The notes: generated by a model from the sequence alone, not told the origin. DNA of 64,000 nucleotides from Mytilus trossulus (GCF_036588685.1 NC_086375.1:44485270-44549269); one strand, 5' to 3'. Positions 46,501 through 57,634 are shown, counted from the first letter of the stretch. Numbers and translations are program-made.

Positions 46501-47064
46501 AATAGATGTTAATAATTTAGAAAGAGGTTTCGTGGCGCATTTGGAAGACCCAGCAATATACCGTTGTGTGTAAGGACACTTATGTAGTTTAGGTATCCAA
46601 TAAACTACATTAATGTTAAAAGAGTGAGTTCGAAGATAGTACGCAAAACAATATTTGCAATCATCGTGCTTGTGCTTTCTGTTGCTGTGATTTGCATTAA
46701 AATTTCGTACAAATAATCTCTTAAATTTTATATTTTAGGTGCATCGTTTATATTAGCAGCACTTTTGACACTAATGGCCACAATAAATAAGCCAAACATT
46801 CCAACAAACCTTATACAGAATGGAAATATCTCATTGAGCATAGATTCCAATGTTGGAGAATCAGCAGCGCCCGCCATGCAAGGGTCGGGATTCCTTAAAG
46901 GCTCTGGATTCTTCCGCGGATCCGGATTCATGACAGCACCAGAAATATTTGGTGGATCAATATCACTCCGAGGATCTGGGTTTCTTTCACTAAGTCAATT
47001 TTCAGATTCTAAAGATAACATTAGACAAGCAAAAGTAGTGGAAATAACCCCTTTAACCGAATAA
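40324..47064 (+). CDS. MCT-B: monocarboxylate-transporter-like (SLC16, MFS) gene, five coding exons
   Basis: Joining 40324-40510, 41753-41896, 43543-44322, 44788-44838 and 46739-47064 gives one 495-aa frame; all four introns are GT-AG and phase 1. A predicted 12-helix carrier. The TM1 signature is DEGHAW (residues 5-10), with His where MCTs usually have an aromatic residue or the like. The second MCT signature is loose (GYAFEKYRSATVGL, near residue 126). The TM8-type arginine is kept in STVNR (near residue 275). IGPPLAG precedes the 51-nt exon. The roughly 85-residue cytosolic tail is unusual: it holds four GSGF motifs in about 35 residues. The gene is divergent to MCT-A and clearly paralogous by sequence and intron positions. 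Substrate is unknown. Confidence 0.9.
40511..41752. other. MCT-B intron 1, with a repeat B copy
   Basis: 41465-41620 is a forward repeat B copy (GTGAGCCAATGCTCCGTATT, TTGGATGGAGAGTTGTCTCA). The rest is AT-rich with nothing recognised. Confidence 0.6.
41753..41896 (+). CDS. MCT-B exon 2 (TM2-TM3)
   Basis: 144 nt between ATTTTCAG and GTATAGC. Encodes PLASIAINLTSCRVSIMIGS through VTYGIIAG, three nucleotides shorter than MCT-A exon 2. Confidence 0.92.
41897..43542. other. MCT-B intron 2: tandem duplication and repeats D and C
   Basis: 42235-42310 holds a direct duplication of a segment with CATGTACAGTGTATACATTG and AGAGCAATCTTTCATC. 42795-42920 is a diverged repeat D (ATAAAGGCAACAGTAGTATG). It is followed at 42960-43080 by repeat C sequence (CATATTCCTGACTT, AAAACCTCCCGCTTTTATGG). 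Confidence 0.6.
43543..44322 (+). CDS. MCT-B exon 3 (TM4 to TM11 core)
   Basis: 780 nt between ATTATAG and GTATGCAT. Encodes from GTGFSFTVTT to IGPPLAG. The upstream codons of the longer open frame (from 43461) are intronic, as the acceptor position matches MCT-A exactly. Confidence 0.92.
44323..44787. other. MCT-B intron 3, nothing recognised
   Basis: The open frame at 44468-44665 has no recognisable content. Confidence 0.5.
44788..44838 (+). CDS. MCT-B exon 4 (51-nt microexon)
   Basis: Flanked by TTTTCTATTAG and GTAATATA. Encodes IIIDNGGTYEHSFYIS between split glycines; equals MCT-A exon 4 in length and phase. Confidence 0.9.
44839..45240. other. MCT-B intron 4, 5' part, with repeat C
   Basis: 45085-45225 is repeat C (GAACTCCAAGAAAAATTCAT, ATATTCCTGACTTGTTACAG). 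It abuts the RT element tail. Confidence 0.6.
45247..46695 (-). pseudogene. RT element copy 2 (Penelope-like?), inside MCT-B intron 4
   Basis: The longest copy at the 5' side. On the minus strand it shows, in order, VVYWIPKLHKCPYTQRYIAG (about 46625-46560), SSKCATKPLSKLLTSIL, WILLNSKHLLEYIHSTSLSS, VGIPMGTNCAPLLADLF (about 46130-46080), the catalytic FRYIDDVLSLNNSKFGDHV (about 45990-45935), and the C-terminal region, then the shared 3' tail (45258-45455). PKLHK is a conserved N-terminal RT motif of such elements, and YIDD is the polymerase box. Frameshifts and stops break the frame in several places (for example near 46210 and 45850). Its 5' edge is about 44 bp before the last MCT-B exon, in antisense. 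Confidence 0.8.
46739..47064 (+). CDS. MCT-B exon 5 (TM12 and GSGF-rich tail)
   Basis: The acceptor TTTATATTTTAG precedes GTGCATCG. Encodes ASFILAALLTLMATINK, then a tail with QGSGFLKGSGFFRGSGF and RGSGF, ending VVEITPLTE before TAA. Confidence 0.92.
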
Positions 47065-47989
47065 CTTGGTAGGTTAAATGTTGGTTAGGAAATAACACGA
47101 AATAGACTGATATAATTTACAACGCAACTTGAAAAGTTTGTGTCTAATAATGATAAGGTTCAGTTGAATTTATTCAAGACGAACATTCGTTTTGTCAATG
47201 AGGCAACTTTGCTATGATTGCCAAAAAGTCAAAGAAGGGAATATACAGATGACCTCACTGTCTAAACGACTACCAAAGACTTATCATATGGTTACATTTT
47301 AAAAAGGCTTCTGGAAAATCAAACGTTAAAAGCAATCAAAATATTAATCCGAATAAAATGGCTGTCGTTATTGACTCGCTCGTCTTCCTTTGGACAGGAT
47401 GGCAGGTTGTTACCAAGAGAAAACAAGGCAATTGTTATTTAATTTTTTATACTGCATGTTTTGTTATTATTGTTATCCATAAAAAAAAAATAATCAACTT
47501 CTTCTTTTGTGGCCAATACTGACATTCCAAAAAGTTTTACTATTTGTTACGCAGAAACCTTGAGTTTGAATATTGTCACAGGAAAAGATTTAACACTTTG
47601 TCGATATGGTGGAATATTTAAAACACAAATGAAATTTGACTTAGAAATAGAAATATGTATGATCATCTAGTAAACTCTCGTCCGATAGAAGAACTATTGC
47701 TGACGGGATGTTGTGTTTAGCTCCTGTGAATAGAAACAAGGAAACACTTTCAGTCGCATGAATTCAGACAACAATAGTTGACCGATGTTTATATTTCACA
47801 AATCGATAGCGCGAATAAAAATTATAGATAAATACGGAGGGAATTGCACGAACTCTAAATTGAGCGAGTGTAGGTGCATCGACAGTGTAAGTGTATACAA
47901 GACTCGTCAATAAAAATCCTGTCAATCAAAATGTCATATTGGGAATAAAACTCAATCGGTAAAATCACAGATGGTAAAACTTCAAAAAA
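47065..47989. other. 3' of MCT-B; repeat D trace
   Basis: 47755-47860 is a diverged repeat D (GACAACAATAGTTGACCGAT, AAATCGATAGCGCGAATAAA). The proximal part may be 3' UTR. A 22-bp A run lies at about 47983-48005. Confidence 0.4.
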
Positions 47990-48005
47990 AAAAAAAAAAA
48001 AAAAA

Positions 48006-48150
48006 GCACTGAAAATTTTTGCTAGTGAGTTGAGACACCACTGACATATCGTATCGGCCAAACGATCCGTGATAGTGACTACAAAAACTTGCGTAGTGTA
48101 ATTCTCTGTTGAAAAAATTTTCATGTAATGAGCCCATTCTGTTAATAAGG
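48006..48150 (-). pseudogene. C-terminal fragment of a second, related RT family
   Basis: In one minus-strand frame the sequence reads YHGSFGRYDMSVVSQLTS. This parallels the RHHELVDRYGITVSQMISD end of the other copies but is clearly a different family. Only this C-terminal piece remains. Confidence 0.5.
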
Positions 48151-48184
48151 TGTGAATGATGAGAACATTCACGCGTGTAATTAA

Positions 48185-48400
48185 ATTCGTCATAGATACC
48201 AGGAATGAAATTTTGTAATTGCGCCAGGTGTGCGTTTCTTCTACAAAAGACTCATCAGTGACGCTTGAATATAAAAAAAGTTGAAAAGGCCAAATAAAGT
48301 CCGAGCTTGAAGAGCATTGAGGACCAACAATTCCAAAACGTTTTACCAAAATCACGACAATACATCTACCTATGTATTCAAATGATATCAACATTTCGAT
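48185..48400 (-). repeat. Repeat A, reverse copy
   Basis: TTCGTCATAGATACCAGGAA, AAAGACTCATCAGTGACGCT and GAAGAGCATTGAGGACCAAC. Confidence 0.8.
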
Positions 48401-49020
48401 CCTTTTGTTCCATTGGAGTAGTTTTTATGTATGATCATGATGACGTACGTTGTCAGATTAGATTTTACATAAATCAGTTGTCATGATCCAAAATAAAAAT
48501 AAAATCTTAATCAAATTCCTGTGATACCCGTAAGTAGAAAATATAGATTTTTGAAAAATATTTAGATATTTATCGTTCAGATAAGGCACTGCCTTGTTAA
48601 ACTTAAACTTGAAAAAAATGAATCATTCAAAAGATGCAGGATTCTAACAATATTTTAACAATTCACCAACTTTGAGAACAGCATTCGAACCCATGTACAA
48701 AATTATAAACAGTGTGTTGATTTTTTAGAATATTGATTTATTTTTCAATAAAGTGGCAACAGTAAAGCTGAATCTCGGGTCTAGCAGGGATCAAATATCA
48801 TTATAACAACACATCGTTGCTTGGTCAAAGCAATAGATTGTGTTCATATATAACTACCTGTTACATATGGTTCACGTTCAACCATTTCGATTTTGTAGAA
48901 AGTGATAATATGCAACACTTATACAAAAGTATAAAATTCACACATGAATTATTTGTTAATTTTCATTTGAGGTAATATTCATCATATGTCATAAACATGT
49001 TTTGGCTCCATATAATTTTG
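48401..49020. other. Intergenic, nothing recognised
   Basis: No supported feature. Confidence 0.4.
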
Positions 49021-49032
49021 TTCCCAAATAAA

Positions 49033-50445
49033 AGAGGGACGAAAGATACTAAAGGGACAGTCAAACTCATAAATCTAAAACAAACTGACAACGCCATGGC
49101 TAAAAATGAAAAAGACAAACAGAAAAACAATAGTACACATGACACAACATAGAAAACTAAAGAATAAACAACACGAACCCCTCCAAAAACTAGGGGTGAT
49201 CTCAGGTGCTCCGGAAGGGTAAGCAGATCCTGCTCCACATGTGGCACCCGTCGTGTTGCTTATGTGATTACAAATCCGGTAAATAGTCTAATTCGGTAGG
49301 TCACATTCAAGAAAGGGAAGGGGATTGTAGTTACGACGTTAGGAACATATCCGATATCATTTGTGAAACGGTTATTCCATAACGGTCAACCAACTCGTGA
49401 TGGCGTCCGTAAAATTTACGAAGGGATGATTTCAACTTCACCATTTGGAACTCTTGGTTTAATAGCTTCCTTGTGAGCAGAAACCCTCTATCAAGAAAAT
49501 CATGATAGGAAATGCAAGCACGGGAATATCGTATCAATTGAGAGATATATACCCCGTATGCAGGTGTTGTTTGAATGTTGCTACTTAGAAATGGAAAGTT
49601 CACAATTGGAAAGCTGAAATCATCTCTTTTGTCGTAAAGTTTTGTTTTCAACCGACCCTCATTGTCAGTTTCTAGGTGTAAGTCAAGATATGAAGCCGAC
49701 TTAACTGTATCTGTAGTATCCTTTATCTCCAATTCGATAGGATAGATGCGTTCCACATAGTCACCAAATTTTGAATTATTAAGTGAAAGAACATCATCTA
49801 TATTGCGGAAAGTAAAGGTAAAGGATATTGCTTACTTCTTATCTTTCTTTCTAAGAAGTTCCTGTATGAAGTCAGCCTCATAATATCGAAGAAACAAGTC
49901 GGCAAGAAGAGGGACACAATTGGTTCCCATTGGAATACCGACAGTCTGTTGAAAAACTCGTCCTCCAAATATGTTGTCAATTATGAAATCAGGCATCTTG
50001 ATAATGTCAGTTTCAGAAGAAGAAAAAATGTTTGAATCAGAGTGATCCTTTACAAAGTAGGATTTTTCCCTCCCTAAGACAAGATACTTGTATCTACGTT
50101 GGCCATTCTTTTTTTTTTATTAAAACAGAGCAATATTAACTCTTTCAATTTGTCTTTTAGTTTGGAATGTGGAATACTTGTGTAAATAGTAGAAAAGTCA
50201 AATGTTTTAATACTGTTACAAGATGAAAGAGAGTTAGATTGTATGTACTCTAAAAGATTTTTGGAATTATTAAGAATCCACATCTGATTCACGCCACCTC
50301 TAGAATAGGCAGTTTCACAATAACTTTGAAGCCCGTCTTTGATTGCTGATAAAATAGATGTTAATAATTTAGAAAGAGGTTTCGTGGAGCACTTGGAAGA
50401 CCCAGCAATATACCGTTGTTTACTACCTTTGTCGTGACTTCCTTC
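49033..50445 (-). pseudogene. RT element copy 3
   Basis: Same orientation as copy 2 and about 3.8 kb from it. The 3' tail (49033-49264) precedes, on plus, the C-terminal RT frame (49331-49756, 141 aa, ending SQMISDMFLTS). Then come frame breaks near 49800, 49980 and 50120. The N-terminal WILNNSKNLLEYIQSNSLSS region lies at about 50290-50230 and a CSTKPLSKLLTSIL region at about 50395-50350. Sequence is closer to copy 1 than to the 29.5-kb copy. Confidence 0.8.
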
Positions 50446-52835
50446 GAATCATTACAGCTGCATTAATAAATTTGTGTGTTTGCCTGGGTATATATTTAAA
50501 CAATATTTCCTATTTGATTCAGGTTCGATTGTACGTAATCCAAATAAATCAAGCACACATCTAACAGTTAATAATATTGTGCAATGAATATTGCGACTAG
50601 CATTAGAAAAAGTACCAAGAAGGGTGACTAAGGGGGAAATTTCTACTAGTACTTAATGTAGATCAGTCAAATACATAAATAAATAAAAGGTATTTGTGAG
50701 ATATCCTATATATGAGAAACAACAATAATCACTAGCGACGGTGGGTGCTACAGAATATATTGCACATCAGGTTTCCCAGAGTATACGAATTCTTACTGAA
50801 GAATTAATATTTGTCTATGTATGTTGGCGTTTGCGTTTGTGGTAGTTCAGTGTTTCAGTTGTTCCGTTGCTTTCCTCTTATATTTGATGTGTTTTCCTCG
50901 TCTTAGGTTTTTTAATCTGGATTTTTTTTTCATTCCTAATCGATTTTTAACTTTTGAACATCGGTTTTATAATGTTGCCTTTATATGGCCAACTTTTTCA
51001 ATCGCCAGTATTTTGTATCTCAAAATCTCAAAATGCCAACTGAAGTAATTTCCTTTTCAATCTATATCATGTTATTTCATAAAAGTTTGTAACTTTTCAA
51101 CATCTTAAGTTCGTTTCTTAACCACTTTTCCTGAAAGTTTTACTAGTAAGCTCGATGATATTGTTTTGATAGTGTGCATGTCATTACTTATGTTTGAATA
51201 TTGCCAAGTGTAAAAAGTTATATTAGAAAACTACAAAGAAAAGTGTGAACTTAAAAACATAAAATTTCCCGTTCTCTTTATCTCGGTCGACTGAACCCCT
51301 TTGCGAAAATCGTAGGCTTTATTAATTTGATTTCATCTGGGATGTGCATTATTTGTGCTTTTTGTAGATTATGTTAAATGTAAATCATATTTTTGAGTCC
51401 GATATTGCTACGGCGTGCACGTGCTGTCAGACGTGAGAGCGATCTTTGGGTAGTTATTTTTGTTGATGAAAAGGAATACGGTATTTGAACACCATGATAA
51501 GTTAAGAAAATTTAAAATGCAATTATTCACTGAATTTTCCACAGTAAATGGTAACAGCTAAAATAAATTATTTTCTAAAAATTGCAATAGAGGGTCAAAA
51601 TTATACCCAACTTCCTAGCGTATGAAAGTTTAGGTATATCGTGGGGTAAATATATGAATTGGTGATTTACATTAGGGTTATACATAGAAAATCAATGCAA
51701 ATTTCTTTGATGCAAATGAAAAATGATAATGATCAGGATGCATAAGACTAGAAATACATAAGTATTTATAACAAGATATATCCTTCATCTTGTCCTTGTC
51801 AAATATAAATTTCTATCCACTGCATCATTTCTTAGAGAGAGGGTCATCATTCGGTGATTAGTATCATTCGATAACGCAAGAATTGACAAACTTTGAACCT
51901 AAATATTAATGCATAGTGACAGAATTTGAACAAGACATAGTTGAAAATTAGAATCTGAAAGGATTATAGGGAAAATTGCATATCCTAAAGTTTCGTCGGA
52001 AAGGATATCGGTTAGCATATTACCCGAAGAGCAGTACGTGTTGATACTGAGACAAGAATATGACACTGACAACGCTTTTATTTCGTATTATTTCTTCCAG
52101 AGTCCAAGGCTTACAGTAAAAATATACTTCCCCGATAAAATATGATATTTACTACAGTTTCAAAAGGAACAAGATTTTAGACTTACAATACTAAACCTCA
52201 TTCTCAAAAAGTAACCAAAACCCTTATCTAGATTAAAGAGGTATTTGTGTGTAGTTTGTTTTAGACTTCATGGTATAAACTTAACATAACATATTCACCC
52301 GGAACCAGCACTGGATATGAAAATTAAGAGATTGAAACAGGAGCTTTCTACTCTCTGAAATCATGAAACTGAAGATGAATTATATCTGACAAAACAGACA
52401 CAGAAAGTACGGAAATTTACGCACATATTCTGATTAAATTTTTTTAGAAAAAGCATAGTTTTTTCAGACTTAGATAAAAAAAAATCTCATTCCAAAGAGG
52501 TGAAAAAAATATTCTCGTATATAATTTTGAAAACGATCCATCCCCTTTTTTTTCCAGAAACAAGAAAACTTATGGACAGACATAATTTATTGATTTTAAT
52601 TGTCTAAGCGTTCTTGTACTCAGCACAAATATCCTCGATTGAAAATGGTTTTGGTCCGTGTGTGAATTAAGATGTGCGATATACCTGGATAACCTTAATG
52701 TAGACAACAAAAACTTGGTTTTGGGAAATAAAGGAAGTGTTTTGAGCTGTAATAAATTGTTCCAGACAAAACGTTTTTCCTGAAAGTAGGGGGAAATAGT
52801 CATATGAAAATACGCACCTAAAAGCTCAGGAATAG
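50446..52835. other. Intergenic with a reverse repeat D trace
   Basis: 50815-50990 resembles repeat D in reverse (ATGTTGGCGTTTGCGTTTGT, TTCCGTTGCTTTCCTCTTAT). Otherwise nothing was recognised. Confidence 0.45.
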
Positions 52836-53000
52836 ATTACCTCAGCTGTAATTGGCAAAACTTTCAGGAATTTTTTTTCTTCAATGCTCTTCAACTTTAT
52901 TTGACCTTTTAACTTTTTTTAGATTCGAGTTCATGTGTCTTTTGTAGACAAAACGCGCGTCTTGCGCAAATACAAAATTCCAATCCTGGTTTCTTTAATT
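52836..53000 (+). repeat. Repeat A, truncated forward copy
   Basis: GATTACCTCAGCTGTAATTG, AATGCTCTTCAACTTTATTT and AAAACGCGCGTCTTGCGC. Confidence 0.75.
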
Positions 53001-53319
53001 AATTTAGTTATAGACGTGTTGGTCAACATTTTGAAATAAAGAACCACCAGGTAAGTATTAAGATTGCAGACGTCTATAGTATTTCTATTTTTCTAAAATA
53101 GAAACAGAAAGAAAAAATAGAAAAGATAACTCTTCGATTTCATTTTCTGTATAAAAAAAACAACAACAACAAGAGAGCAACAATTGAAAGAAAATTTAAA
53201 ATAAATACAGATAAAAAAAACAACGACCACTTTATGACTATGACAATTCAAAACAACATATATTAAAGGTAACAAAAAAATGCAACAGTAGTTAACCGAT
53301 GTTCGTTTCTCATTGATCC

Positions 53320-53640
53320 ATCAAATAAAGGCAATAGTAGTATACCGCTGTTCAAAATTCATAAATCGATTAAGAAAAAAGCAAATCCGGGTTACAAACT
53401 TAAGCTTATGGAAACACGTCAAATATGAGAGGAGAACGACACAACAGAAACACTAAAATACAACACACATAAGAACGGACTACTAGTATATTATAACAAC
53501 TAACATTTTCCTTACTTGGTACAGGACATTTTAAGAATTTAAAGAAAAAACTAGTGGGTTGAACCTGGTTTTATGGCTTACCAAACCTCCCGCATTCATG
53601 GCAATGTTAATTATATCACTAAAAAGACATCACATGACAG
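53320..53640 (+). repeat. Repeat D followed by repeat C
   Basis: ATAAAGGCAATAGTAGTATA starts D. TTTCCTTACTTGGTACAGGA and AACCTGGTTTTATGGCTTAC mark C, about 190 bp later, the same order as in MCT-B intron 2. Confidence 0.75.
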
Positions 53641-53732
53641 GAATTCAATACAAATAAATGAAATTTTATTTAGGACAGAGAAATACACATATTAGCAATA
53701 CAATATAAAACTACGACATGCTTACAGTTATA

Positions 53733-53875
53733 AATAAAGGCAACAGTAGCATACCGCTGTTCGAAAGTCATTAACCGATTGAGAGAAAACAAATTCAGTT
53801 TGCAAACTAAAACTGGGGTAAGCACATCAACTATAAGAGGAAAACAACGATACAACAGAAACATACCCAAAAAGA
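53733..53875 (+). repeat. Repeat D, partial
   Basis: ATAAAGGCAACAGTAGCATA, then ATTAACCGATTGAGAGAAAA and ACTATAAGAGGAAAACAACG. Confidence 0.75.
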
Positions 53876-54239
53876 TAATAATAATGGTAAATAACCAAAT
53901 TTGAGTGAATCACATGAACTCCAAAAGGAGGTTACCAGTGCACCTGCTGCTTACATGACATGCGAATCTAGACTATGGAAAAAACACGACAGGAAATAGA
54001 ACAAATCGGTAAATTTACAGACCAGACGGGGGAAATCGCATCAAAGATAAAGGGCTATATTCTGGTATCTAAAGACTTAAGACTACAAAAACATATTACT
54101 TGTAAGTTGGAAAACAAACAAATTCGAAATAGTGACATTCAAACTTATGTGGTGTTGACTTTAGTCGCTCTTCCTTATAAGAACTTTGATGGAGCAGTTT
54201 TTGTGTAAGAGTACACACCTGTAAACTAAGTCCATAACA
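53876..54239. other. Short open frame 53975-54208, unassigned
   Basis: A 77-aa plus-strand frame without a recognised domain. Not supported as a gene. Confidence 0.25.
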
Positions 54240-54480
54240 TTAGAAATAAACTCATCATAGATTCCAGGATCAAAATATTGTATTTGCGCCAGACGCATGT
54301 TTCGTCTACAAAAGACTGATCAGTGATAATCTGAAAAAAATGCTAAAAAAAGCCAAATAAAGTACGAAGTTGAGGAGCATTAAAGGACAAATTCCTAAAA
54401 GTTTATCAAATACATCTAAGGTAGTATATTCCCGAGGAAGATAAGCCTTAGTATTTCAAATATGCCCAGCGTAATGCTTC
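54240..54480 (-). repeat. Repeat A, reverse copy
   Basis: AAACTCATCATAGATTCCAG, GACGCATGTTTCGTCTACAA and AGTACGAAGTTGAGGAGCAT. Confidence 0.8.
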
Positions 54481-55069
54481 AATTTCCGTACATAAACAGC
54501 ATTTAAAGATTCAGATGGTATGTGATTGAAATGTGTAGGATTTGATCACATAAAACAAATATTCCTTATTCCAAAATCTCAAATTGTCCTGCCCACCCCA
54601 ACATTCACAAAACATGTATTAAATGTCAGATTTGTACTTAATGCAACTCTTTAAAAAATCTATAACTCATATGATATCTTTGTATTCTCGTTATTCGATT
54701 ATATACTAGTAATAAGTGTATGGAAGAAAGGGGAGCAACTATTTTCTTAAAGTCGGAATTAAGTCTAAAGTAGGTTATATACTCATGTTATTTTTACCTC
54801 ATATCCTTGAGTCAACCAAAAACTGAAAATGCCAGTCTCGTCACTAAATGTATTCGTGTTGGGGACAATACAGCAGGAGGAGCAAATACTTCTTGTTTTC
54901 CTTAAGCACGTTGGTTAGACTCAGCTTATTATGGTTGGGTTCATATTGCCCCATCTTTATTTTCATGTATATTTTTTTGTGGACTGTTGGATGTTTTTAT
55001 TGAATTGTTAAGTTTTATCAGTCTTTTTTTTCACCGTGTGGTTGTAGATTTTCACACAGGAATCTTCTT
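54481..55069. other. Intergenic, nothing recognised
   Basis: No supported feature. Confidence 0.4.
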
Positions 55070-55465
55070 ATATTTTACCACGGAGTCGATGTCCCTGCTG
55101 GGTGACGTTTCGTCCCCGATGGTATCTCCAGCCCAGTAGTCAGCACTTCGGTGTTATTGAATTATAATCATGGTACCGTTGATAACTATCAACATGAATA
55201 ACATTTATGTGGTCGTTTTTATAAATTTCCTGTTACAAAACTTTTTTGAAAAGTAAGGATTTTCTTATCTCTGGCATAGATTACCTGAGCTGTATTTGGC
55301 ACAACCGTTTGGAATTCTGGATCCTCAATGCTCCTCAACTTTGGACTTGTTTGGCTAACTATTTTGATATGAGCGATACGGATGAGTCTTATGTAGATGA
55401 AACGTGCGTCTTTGTACTGAATTATAATCCAAGTTTATTTGCTAACTCTTTAGAGGGATACTAAT
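55070..55465 (+). repeat. Repeat A, long forward copy
   Basis: Includes the head segment CTCCAGCCCAGTAGTCAGCA, then TTTATAAATTTCCTGTTACA, GTAAGGATTTTCTTATCTCT and a diverged core GATGAAACGTGCGTC. Confidence 0.8.
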
Positions 55466-57484
55466 ATGTTTTATCCTTATTTAGTAATTTAAGAAAAAAT
55501 TGTCAGATAATGTACTTGAAAGAGGTCAAATCTAAATAGAATTGGTAAAATCAATCACTTTGTTAAAAATTGTTGTTTAATTAGTATGATAAACATCGAT
55601 CGAATAGTATTCTCAAAGATAAAGGACTAGTTTGATACACTTGGTTCTAACAAGCAGAACTTATATAACTGCAGAATAATTCATTTTCTTATTGTAATTG
55701 ATTTCATCTTGGTTTGTTGGTGGTAACATTGCATGCAGAATTGCATCTACTTAAACTCGTACCTGGAAAGGTTATATAATATTTGTTTAAAACCACTATT
55801 TGCAAAGGAACCATTTGGATTACTTTGGTTAATGCATGGTTCTATTTGGATGTAAAATGTGGGAGATGTTGCATTGAAAATCTTCTCAACATACGTAAAT
55901 GGTTTCAGTCCTTTTGATATCATATTGTTACATTGTTTGCAGTTTACAATGTGTCTTATATTTCTAGTTTTTGATATAACAACCACAATGGTTCAAACTG
56001 GCATAGTAGGTCATCAATTAAATACAATATCTCCTATAAGTAGTCCTCTGATAAATTCAGAAAATCTTGATATTATGCTATTTCACATTTTCTCTATTAC
56101 CCATGTTAATTATAATTTTGAAGCCATTCAATAATAACTTCCATTCTACCCTTCTTCTATTTAAAGTAATGTCAGGCATGTTGGTTGATCAGTGTGAACA
56201 CCAGGAACAAATTGAAACTAAACACATCCAAGAGCATTGGTTTCATATGGCCTTTCATCTTCATACCAGAAAATCTGACAGTTGTTTTGGTTTGATCTTT
56301 TCATTTTGCAATTTGTTAAGAAACATTCCAATTAAAATTTTCTTTGAAGTTCCCAATTTATGCTATTTTACTAACTTTTTATGTTCAAACTTTTACACAG
56401 ACCACAATGGTTACAGATGACCAGTGGTGAGAATAGTTGACATAGGTCAGGAAAGTTGTTACGTTTTTCTTTTTCTTTCTTTTTTTATTATTAAAGCTGT
56501 TTGATGACCTCTACATTACTTATGTTTGTTTGAATTGCAATCCTTTATCATTGATGTAAACACACACATTCTTTTTTTATCTAATGTATATTGTCAGACT
56601 GAGTATCATATCTTCGTTTGAAGACTGGATCATCTTTAAAACTTAACACATCAATAATATTTTAGCCAAATTTGATTACATTTGGACCAACAGTGTCAAA
56701 GGAGAAGACTTTTGTATAAGTTATCAAACAAGGATGACTGATGACAACAGGAGAAAGAAGCTAAAAGATGAGAAAAGGCTTACTTGGCTTTTTATGCAAG
56801 GTGAGCTAAAAATCAATTAGATACAAACAAATGAAAACGGAAATGTAATTTCTATCATTAAGCAAACTGAAAAAAACTTTGCATTTCGTACTTACGAATG
56901 GACAAAACAAGAATATGTTTGTGTCTGAATATTAGTTTTTTGATCAGGTAAGATTAGAAGCACTATGTCAGTGATATAGACTGGTATATGTGTACAGATA
57001 TTTGACACATGAACAAAACCTTGATTCTATTGTTCATGATTTTAAAAAAAACCAAAGACATGCATATACTTGTAAAAATAGATTTATGTAACATAATAAA
57101 TAGTCATACATAAATTGTAAAATAAATAAATATTTAAGACACATAAATTACAACCATGTCATTATAAAAGCTCCAATTTCATTAATATGCCTTAACAGAA
57201 AAGTTAATTTATGCCTTATTCAATTTCATTTTAAAGAAAAATGTGTACAATAATCTCTAAATCTTTTCAAAGTTGAAAAAAATAGTAGTCTTAACTTTGA
57301 ACTAAAAACTCATTAAATAAAACTTCTTATAAGCAGTCCAAATCAGATTTGGAGATTTTATATTTTTACTGCTACAAATTTGTAATCATTACACGAATTG
57401 CTATGAATTATCTGTTGAAGATACAACCACAATTTATAATTCTTATTCAGATCTTTAAAATAAATATGTAAAAATTCTTCTTCA
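55466..57484. other. AT-rich region 3' of the repeat-protein gene; overlapping unassigned frames
   Basis: Open frames at 55747-55986 (-), 55859-56134 (+) and 56067-56420 (+) overlap each other and show no domain I know. They could be the remains of an old mobile element. The part nearest 57484 may be the 3' UTR of the minus-strand gene. Confidence 0.3.
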
Positions 57485-57634
57485 TCATTTCCATGCAGCA
57501 TTCTTTCCTTTATTTTGAATATGTCTATTAGGACCAACAGATGCTACTTTTCTTTCTATTTTCTTTGTCTGCCCTTGAGATTTTCCATTTTGACCTTGAC
57601 TGGTATCCGGTCTTGATTGAGCACTATCTGATAC
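57485..57634 (-). CDS. Repeat-protein gene, last coding exon
   Basis: 49 codons plus TGA. Follows the acceptor TATTAAAG. Basic and polar, ending GPNRHIQNKGKNAAWK. Confidence 0.85.
   Translation of the reverse strand, partial: VSDSAQSRPDTSQGQNGKSQGQTKKIERKVASVGPNRHIQNKGKNAAWK

Noticed and set aside
7497-54208. Possible relation between frames at 7497-7733 and 53975-54208 (both contain IEQ-x-GK)
   Set aside because: The shared DNA is under 20 bp and imperfect; chance is sufficient.
55747-56420. Candidate genes on both strands with Cys/His residues
   Set aside because: Frames overlap, none spans the region, and the cysteine spacing fits no zinc finger I know.
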